A DNA stretch of 64,000 bases. It comes from Cellulomonas sp. APG4. GTDB taxonomy: Bacteria; Actinomycetota; Actinomycetes; Actinomycetales; Cellulomonadaceae. The stretch is taken from the NCBI RefSeq assembly GCF_009996735.1, contig NZ_JAACYI010000006.1, positions 104,477 through 168,476 of the forward strand. The letters run 5' to 3'. The first letter of the stretch is position 1. Every line of letters begins with the position of its first letter. Shown here piece by piece: positions 59,112 through 64,000 of this stretch. Below the pieces are notes generated by a model. The model ran no database searches and was not told where the DNA came from. It worked only from the letters and a program-made list of their open reading frames with translations. A program made the position numbers and the translations under genes.

Positions 59112-60058
59112 GGCCGCGAGTCTTTCACGCCGTCGGAGGTCGCCGTGGCACCCGTGCCGTCCGTCGTGGCCCGTCGAGCCACGACCATGCGCTCGCGTCC
59201 CGTCAGGTCGACCTCGCTCCGCACGTCGGTGAACGCGCCGGTCGCGTCGACGGCCGCACGCGCTCCCGCGGCCTGGACCTCGGCGTGCTCCATCACGAGG
59301 AGCCCGCCCGGGCGCAGCAGACGCCCCGCTGCGACGACGACGGCGCGCGGGACGTCGAGGCCGTCGGCCCCTCCCCCGTAGAGCGCGAGGTCCGGGTCGT
59401 GGTCACGCACCTCGGGCTCGAGCGGCTCGGCGTGGGGCGGGATGTACGGCGGGTTCGCGACGACGACGTCGACGGCACCCGCGAGCTCGGCGAGCAGACC
59501 GGGGTCACGCACGTCCCCGGGCACGGTGCGGTGGGTGGGGGCACCGCACAGGCGCGCGTTGCGCTCGGTCGTCCGCGCCGCCGCGGGCGAGAGCTCGACC
59601 GCGACCACGCTCGCGGCGTCGACCTCGACGTCCACGCTGATCCCGATCACCCCGGAGCCGCTGCAGAGGTCGACGACGAGCGGTCGGGCGCCCTCGCGTA
59701 CGAGCCGCGCGGCCTCGTCGATCGCGACCTGCGCCACCACCTCGGTCTCGGGACGCGGGATGAAGACGTCGTCCGCCACCTCGACCTCGAGATGACGGAA
59801 CGCCGCACGGCCGAGGATGCGCTGGAGAGGCTCGCGACGACGACGCCGGTCGACCACGGCCGCGAACGCCTCGGCGAACCCGTCGGGCGCGTCCGCAGGC
59901 GCGAGGGCCCACTCGATCCTGTCGACCCCGAGCACATGGGCCGCGAGCGCGTGCGCGTCGTGCGCTGCCGAGGGAACGCCCGCCTCGGCGAGCACGCGGC
60001 CGGCGCCCTGCACGAGCGCCCGCAACGGAGGCGGGCCCGCAGGCGCGGCGGGGCTCAC
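59108..60058 (-). CDS. prmC: Peptide chain release factor N5-glutamine methyltransferase PrmC
   Basis: Methylates the GGQ glutamine of release factors. 316 residues. The N-terminal helical domain binds the factor; the SAM site has [13 protein letters not shown], and the glutamine-binding motif is NPPY at 202-205. [10 protein letters not shown] is the typical linker strand. GTG 60058 overlaps the prfA stop (GTGA), so enzyme and substrate are co-translated. The last 20 residues are a Thr/Ser/Gly-rich tail. Confidence 0.95.
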   Translation of the reverse strand: MSPAAPAGPPPLRALVQGAGRVLAEAGVPSAAHDAHALAAHVLGVDRIEWALAPADAPDGFAEAFAAVVDRRRRREPLQRILGRAAFRHLEVEVADDVFIPRPETEVVAQVAIDEAARLVREGARPLVVDLCSGSGVIGISVDVEVDAASVVAVELSPAAARTTERNARLCGAPTHRTVPGDVRDPGLLAELAGAVDVVVANPPYIPPHAEPLEPEVRDHDPDLALYGGGADGLDVPRAVVVAAGRLLRPGGLLVMEHAEVQAAGARAAVDATGAFTDVRSEVDLTGRERMVVARRATTDGTGATATSDGVKDSRP

Positions 60059-61146
60059 GCGGACCCCGCGCCCGGGGCGGCGAGGCGCGCGGTCTCGTCG
60101 GCCTCGATCGCGGAGCGGATCACCGGGTCGAGGTCGCCGTCGAGCACCTGGTCGAGGTTGTAGGCCTTGAAGCCCGTGCGATGGTCCGCGATGCGGTTCT
60201 CGGGGAAGTTGTAGGTGCGGATGCGCTCGGAGCGGTCGACGGTGCGCACCTGCGAGCGTCTCGCCTGCGAGGCCTCGGCCGCGGCCTCCTCCTGCCGCGC
60301 CGCGAGGAGCCGGGCACGCAGGATGCGCAGGGCCTGCTCCTTGTTCTGCAGCTGGGACTTCTCGTTCTGGCACGAGACGACGAGCCCGGTGGGCAGGTGC
60401 GTGATCCGCACGGCCGAGTCGGTCGTGTTGACCGACTGCCCGCCCGGGCCCGACGACCGGTACACGTCGATGCGCAGGTCGTTCGGGTCGATCTCGACCT
60501 CGCCCGCGTCCTCGACCTCGGGCAGCGCGACGACCCCGGCCGCCGACGTGTGGATGCGGCCCTGGGACTCGGTGACGGGCACGCGCTGGACGCGGTGCAC
60601 GCCGCCCTCGTACTTCAGGTGCGCCCACACGCCGTCCTCGGGGGCCGTGGTGCCACGCGCCTTGACGGCGAGCGTGACGTCCTTGACGCCGCCCAGGTCG
60701 GACGCCGTGGACTCGAGGACCTCGGTGCGCCAGCCCTTGCGCTCGGCGTAGCGCTGGTACATGCGCAGCAGGTCTCCCGCGAACAACGCAGACTCCTCAC
60801 CGCCCTCACCCGCGCGGATCTCGAGCAGCACGTCACGCGCGTCGTCCGGGTCGCGCGGGACGAGCGCACGCCGCAGCGCGTCGGCGGCCTCGTCCTCGGC
60901 CGCGCGCAGGGCCGGGAGCTCGGCCGCGAAGCCCGGGTCGTCCGCGAGCTCGGCCGCGGCCTGCGCGTCACCGGACGCGGCGCGCCAGCGCGACCACGCC
61001 GCGACCACGGGGCCCAGCTCGGCGTACCGGCGTGCGAGCGAGCGAGCGCGTGACTGGTCCTCGTGCACCGCGGGGTCGGCGAGCTCGGCCTCGATCCGGG
61101 CGTGCTCGTCGAGCAGTGGTGCCGCTGCCTCGAAGCCGTCGCTCAC
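60055..61146 (-). CDS. prfA: Peptide chain release factor 1 (RF1)
   Basis: Terminates translation at UAA and UAG. 363 residues. The catalytic GGQ is at 235-237 in [14 protein letters not shown]. The anticodon-like tripeptide region ([16 protein letters not shown]) just upstream in domain 2/3 and [18 protein letters not shown] near the C-terminus mark it as RF1 rather than RF2. GTG 61146 is preferred over 61188 because GAGGAGG lies directly upstream and the conserved N-terminal helix follows. First gene of the prfA-prmC-sua5-wecA-membrane protein chain. Confidence 0.96.
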   Translation of the reverse strand: MSDGFEAAAPLLDEHARIEAELADPAVHEDQSRARSLARRYAELGPVVAAWSRWRAASGDAQAAAELADDPGFAAELPALRAAEDEAADALRRALVPRDPDDARDVLLEIRAGEGGEESALFAGDLLRMYQRYAERKGWRTEVLESTASDLGGVKDVTLAVKARGTTAPEDGVWAHLKYEGGVHRVQRVPVTESQGRIHTSAAGVVALPEVEDAGEVEIDPNDLRIDVYRSSGPGGQSVNTTDSAVRITHLPTGLVVSCQNEKSQLQNKEQALRILRARLLAARQEEAAAEASQARRSQVRTVDRSERIRTYNFPENRIADHRTGFKAYNLDQVLDGDLDPVIRSAIEADETARLAAPGAGSA

Positions 61147-61193
61147 GCGCTCCTCCTCGTCCGGCGTCCGCCGGCCCTGCCCGGACATGACGA

Positions 61194-61234
61194 CGCCGGC
61201 GGAGCCGCACCACGGGGTGCTCGCTCCGCCGGCG
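61194..61234. terminator. Terminator after rpmE (12-bp stem with nested 5-bp stem)
   Basis: 61194-61205 pairs perfectly with 61223-61234, and gcacc/ggtgc form a second stem inside the loop. It sits 9 bases after the rpmE stop (61243) and before the prfA start, so it probably ends or attenuates rpmE transcription. Confidence 0.75.
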
Positions 61235-61242
61235 GCGGGATG

Positions 61243-61464
61243 CTACTTGGCGGCGTCGGCCTTCTTGCCGTAGCGCTGCTCGAACCGGGCCACGCGGCCA
61301 CCGGTGTCGAGGATCTTCTGCTTGCCCGTGTAGAACGGGTGGCAGGCGCTGCAGACGTCGGCGTGGATGTGGCCGGAGGTCGCGGTGGACCGCGTCGTGA
61401 ACGTGTTCCCGCAGGTGCAGGTCACCGTCGTCTCGACGTACTCCGGGTGGATGTCGCTCTTCAC
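61243..61464 (-). CDS. rpmE: 50S ribosomal protein L31, zinc-binding (C+) form
   Basis: 73 residues beginning [20 protein letters not shown]. Four cysteines (Cys16, Cys18, Cys38, Cys41 in [12 protein letters not shown]) can bind zinc, so this is the C+ paralogue; a C- paralogue elsewhere would be expected if zinc limitation is managed by Zur. GTG 61464 has GAGGAG 6 bases upstream. In other actinobacteria it directly follows rho; here a metallo-beta-lactamase gene on the other strand separates them. Confidence 0.96.
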   Translation of the reverse strand: MKSDIHPEYVETTVTCTCGNTFTTRSTATSGHIHADVCSACHPFYTGKQKILDTGGRVARFEQRYGKKADAAK

Positions 61465-61533
61465 AGGATTCTCCTCGTCACGGGGACGCCGGGTCGTGGG
61501 CGGATGCCCACGTGAACCGGAGACCAAGGGGAC

Positions 61534-61562
61534 AGTCTGCCAGAACAGCGGCGCCGGTCGAA
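61534..61562 (-). promoter_or_regulatory. rpmE promoter (-35 TTCGAC, -10 CAGACT, 17-bp spacer)
   Basis: On the minus strand TTCGAC (61562-61557) and CAGACT (61539-61534) are 17 bases apart, giving a leader of about 65 bases with a good ribosome site before rpmE. Confidence 0.55.
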
Positions 61563-61573
61563 ATCTTCCCCGC

Positions 61574-61579
61574 TAGGTT
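61574..61579 (+). promoter_or_regulatory. -10 box TAGGTT for the metallo-beta-lactamase-fold gene
   Basis: TAGGTT ends 7 bases before GTG 61587, with no ribosome site between; a leaderless arrangement identical in box sequence to glgE. Confidence 0.6.
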
Positions 61580-61586
61580 CGGCACC

Positions 61587-62306
61587 GTGGAGTCGTGGGT
61601 CGAGGTCGCGGACCGGGTGCTGGTGCTACGGCACCGGCCCGACGCGATCGACGTCTCGACCACGGCCGTCGTCGGGCCCCACGGCGTGGTCGTGGTCGAC
61701 GCGCTCGGGTCGCCCACGCAGGCGCGCCGTGCGCGCGGGCTGCTCGCCGAGGTGACGTCCGCGCCCGTCGTCGGCCTCGTGCTCACGCATGCCCACTGGG
61801 ACCACGCGTTCGGCGCGAGCGCGTACGCCGACGTCCCGAGCTGGGCGCACCACCGCTACATCGTGCACCTCGCGGAGCACGAGGCCGCCGAGCTCGCCAC
61901 GGGGCACGCGGGCGACCACGCACCCGACGACGACGCACCGTGGGACGACGTCGACCTCGCTCCCCCGGACGTCCCGGTCCCGCGCACGACGACGATCCGG
62001 CCGGGCGGTCGCGACCTCGTGCTGCGCCCTCTCGACGTCGCCCACACGACGTGCGATCTCGTGGTGCACGTGCCGGACGCGGGCGTGTGGGTGGTCGGGG
62101 ACGTGGTCGAGGAGTCGGGTGAGCCGAGCCTCGAGATCGACAGCGACCCGGCCCGCTGGGCGCGCCAGCTCACCGCCCTCGCCGGGCGGATGGCTGCGCG
62201 GGACGTCGTCGTCCCGGGGCACGGCGCGGTCGTGGACCGCGCGTTCGTGCGCGCCCAGGCGGTCGGCCTCGCGGCCGCCGCCCGCGCTCGTCCGCCCGTC
62301 ACCTGA
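61587..62306 (+). CDS. MBL-fold metallohydrolase
   Basis: 239-residue protein of the metallo-beta-lactamase superfamily. The metal motif THAHWDHAF (His68, His70, Asp72, His73) is intact, VVGDVVEE supplies the bridging Asp and VVPGHGAVVD the distal His. No signal peptide. The subfamily resembles SoxH/quinoprotein-relay-type hydrolases; the substrate is unknown. It is inserted on the opposite strand between rho and rpmE and ends before a strong terminator, so it forms a single-gene unit. GTG 61587 is preferred over the upstream ATG at 61512. Confidence 0.88.
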   Translation: MESWVEVADRVLVLRHRPDAIDVSTTAVVGPHGVVVVDALGSPTQARRARGLLAEVTSAPVVGLVLTHAHWDHAFGASAYADVPSWAHHRYIVHLAEHEAAELATGHAGDHAPDDDAPWDDVDLAPPDVPVPRTTTIRPGGRDLVLRPLDVAHTTCDLVVHVPDAGVWVVGDVVEESGEPSLEIDSDPARWARQLTALAGRMAARDVVVPGHGAVVDRAFVRAQAVGLAAAARARPPVT

Positions 62307-62404
62307 GGGCGCCGCATCAGCAGGAGATCGCAGAACGTGCGCACCCCCGGCGGCGCGAGGACTCCACGGTCCGGCGGGACGAGGTCGGGATCACGCCGAG
62401 GACG

Positions 62405-62442
62405 ACGACGCCCCCGGCACCGCTGGGTGCCGGGGGCGTCGT
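62405..62442. terminator. Bidirectional terminator, 17-bp perfect stem
   Basis: 62405-62421 pairs with 62426-62442 around a gctg loop, between the converging MBL gene (stop 62306) and rho (stop 62458). It is the strongest hairpin seen in the window; again without a T-tract. Confidence 0.88.
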
Positions 62443-62457
62443 GACCTACGAGCGGGC

Positions 62458-64000
62458 TCAGTCCTCGCGGTGACCGGGCGCCGTCGGCGTGGTCTTCTGC
62501 ACCTGGAGGAGGAACTCGACGTTCGAGTGGGTCTCCCGGAGCTTGTTGAGCAGCAGCTCGATCGCCTGCTGCTGGTCGAGCGCGCTCATCACGCGGCGCA
62601 GCTTCCAGCTGATCTTGAGCTCGTCGGCCGGGATGAGGATCTCCTCGCGCCGCGTGCCGGAGGCGTCCACGTCGACCGCCGGGAAGATGCGCTTGTCCGC
62701 AAGCTGCCGGGAGAGCTTGAGCTCCATGTTCCCGGTGCCCTTGAACTCCTCGAAGATGACCTCGTCGGCCTTGGACCCCGTCTCGACCAGCGCGGTCGCG
62801 AGGATGGTCAGCGAGCCGCCGTTCTCGATGTTGCGCGCCGCGCCGAAGAACCGCTTGGGCGGGTAGAGCGCGCTCGAGTCGACACCGCCCGACAGGATGC
62901 GACCCGAGGCGGGCGCCGCGATGTTGTAGGCGCGGCCCAGCCGGGTGATCGAGTCGAGCAGCACGACGACGTCCTGGCCCAGCTCGACCAGGCGCTTGGC
63001 GCGCTCGATCGCGAGCTCCGCGACCGTGGTGTGGTCGTCCGCGGGTCGGTCGAAGGTCGAGGCGATGACCTCTCCCTTGACCGTGCGCTGCATGTCCGTG
63101 ACCTCCTCGGGGCGCTCGTCGACGAGCACGACCATGAGGTGGACCTCGGGGTTGTTCGTGGTGATCGCGTTGGCGATCGCCTGCAGCACGAGCGTCTTGC
63201 CGGCCTTCGGCGGGGAGACGATGAGGCCGCGCTGGCCCTTGCCGATGGGGGCGACGAGATCGATCACGCGCGTCGTGAGCACGTTCGCCTCGGTCTCGAG
63301 CCGGAGCCGCTCCTGGGGGTAGAGCGGCGTGAGCTTGCCGAACTCGGGCCGGCGGCGGGCCTCGTCCGGGTTCATCCCGTTGATCGAGTCGAGCCGTACG
63401 AGGGCGTTGACCTTGGAGCCGCGGCCCTGGGGCTGCGGATCGCCGTCACGCGGCTGCTTGACGGCGCCCATGATGGCGTCGCCCTTGCGCATGCCGTGCT
63501 TCTTGACCTGGTTCATCGACACGTACACGTCGTTGTCGCCGGGCAGGTAGCCCGACGTGCGCACGAACGCGTAGCTGTCCTTGATGTCGAGGATCCCCGC
63601 CACGGGCAGGAGCACGTCGTCGTCGGCGACCTCGGGCTCGTCGTACGGCAGGTCACCCTGGGAGCCCCGACCGCCGCGGCGGCCCTTGCGGTCGCGGTCG
63701 CGGTACCGGCCACGCCGACGGCGTCCCCCGGACTCCTCGTCGTCGCGCCGTGGGTTGCGCTGGTCGCGGTCCTGCTCCTGGTCCTGGCCGCGGTTCTGGT
63801 CCTGGCCGCGACCCTGGTCCCTGCGGTCCTGGTCCTGCGCGCGGTCCTGGTCCTGCGCGCGGCCCTGGTCCTGGGCCGACGCACGGCCCGCACCGTCGCC
63901 GCGGCCCGCGTCGTCGGCACGGGCGTCGTCCGACGCGGGAGCACCCGCGTCACGGCCCGCGCGGCGCGGACGCCGTCCTTCGACGGTCACGGCGCGCGCC
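62458..64000 (-). CDS. rho: Transcription termination factor Rho (5' end beyond window)
   Basis: RNA helicase that ends untranslated transcripts. More than 510 C-terminal residues are in the window; the N-terminal Rho_N helical domain is expected beyond base 64000, and GTG 63990 is probably only an internal codon. The visible part starts with a disordered Arg/Asp/Gln-rich insert of about 110 residues typical of actinobacterial Rho, followed by the RNA-binding OB fold (LPVAGILDIKDSYAFVRTSG). The ATPase has P-loop SPPKAGKTLVLQ, VDERPEEVTDM and VVLLDSITRLGRAYN. SGGVDSSALYPPKRFFGAAR is the R-loop region. Confidence 0.95.
   Translation of the reverse strand, partial: ARAVTVEGRRPRRAGRDAGAPASDDARADDAGRGDGAGRASAQDQGRAQDQDRAQDQDRRDQGRGQDQNRGQDQEQDRDQRNPRRDDEESGGRRRRGRYRDRDRKGRRGGRGSQGDLPYDEPEVADDDVLLPVAGILDIKDSYAFVRTSGYLPGDNDVYVSMNQVKKHGMRKGDAIMGAVKQPRDGDPQPQGRGSKVNALVRLDSINGMNPDEARRRPEFGKLTPLYPQERLRLETEANVLTTRVIDLVAPIGKGQRGLIVSPPKAGKTLVLQAIANAITTNNPEVHLMVVLVDERPEEVTDMQRTVKGEVIASTFDRPADDHTTVAELAIERAKRLVELGQDVVVLLDSITRLGRAYNIAAPASGRILSGGVDSSALYPPKRFFGAARNIENGGSLTILATALVETGSKADEVIFEEFKGTGNMELKLSRQLADKRIFPAVDVDASGTRREEILIPADELKISWKLRRVMSALDQQQAIELLLNKLRETHSNVEFLLQVQKTTPTAPGHRED
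63823..63876. repeat. Three 18-bp repeats in the disordered insert of rho
   Basis: Units start at 63823, 63841 and 63859 (first two identical) and encode AQDQDR-type hexapeptides. Degenerate copies extend to about 63760. Confidence 0.8.

Noticed and set aside
61243..61527. L31 starting at 61527
   Set aside because: The added 21 residues are not L31-like, and a well-placed GAGGAG precedes GTG 61464.

Overview
The window is a chromosomal segment of a high-GC Gram-positive bacterium (Actinomycetota). A Micrococcales/Cellulomonas-like host fits best, but that is inference. The case for an actinobacterium rests on gene content and order. The window holds nucS (non-canonical mismatch repair), the complete GlgE alpha-glucan pathway, and the block rho - rpmE - prfA - prmC - sua5 - wecA - small membrane protein - atpBEFHAGDC - DUF2550 - nucS. 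It also holds the block ligA - Rv3015c-like gene - mnmA - iscS - etfA - etfB. Both orders are known from Mycobacterium tuberculosis. No rRNA, tRNA, CRISPR array, prophage or insertion sequence was recognised; this is mostly core genome with some niche genes.

Layout. 1-5900: a sugar ABC importer (ATPase, permease, lipoprotein binding protein) in one operon with a Gfo/Idh/MocA dehydrogenase cut by the window edge, and a divergent ROK repressor. 5900-12450: two acetyltransferases, ligA, an S9 prolyl oligopeptidase and a VOC protein. 12450-21400: the Rv3015c-like protein, mnmA, an acetyltransferase, a DUF222/HNH protein, iscS, a phosphotransferase, etfA and etfB. 21400-37200: glgX, an FAD dehydrogenase, a hypothetical gene, glgP, then divergent glgE-treS-mak-glgB. 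37200-49600: a thioredoxin/TPR protein, envelope lipoprotein and membrane proteins, a very long coiled-coil protein with a small coupled gene, a hydrolase, a zinc-ribbon protein plus HAD phosphatase, a family 1 beta-glucosidase, a pdxH-like gene, nucS and DUF2550. 49600-56700: the F1Fo ATP synthase operon. 56800-64000: membrane protein, wecA-like, sua5, prmC, prfA, rpmE, a metallo-beta-lactamase-fold gene and rho (cut at its 5' end).

How genes work together. TreS converts trehalose to maltose, Mak phosphorylates it, GlgE polymerises maltose-1-phosphate, GlgB branches the glucan, and GlgX plus GlgP take it apart. IscS supplies sulfur to MnmA for tRNA 2-thiouridine. PrmC methylates the release factor encoded beside it. 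Many genes are chained by 4-base GTGA/ATGA overlaps.

Regulation read from the DNA. A TGTGA-N6-TCACA box of CRP/GlxR type lies upstream of the ATP synthase operon. A CTTGCAG-N3-CTTGCAG direct repeat lies between glgP and glgE. A CebR-like palindrome lies upstream of the beta-glucosidase. At least nine genes have a TAnnnT -10 box only 6-8 bases before the start codon, which predicts leaderless mRNAs. The most unusual item is atpB: its open frame has no ATG, GTG or TTG before the conserved N-terminus, but has a CTG correctly spaced from a GGGGGAG ribosome site.
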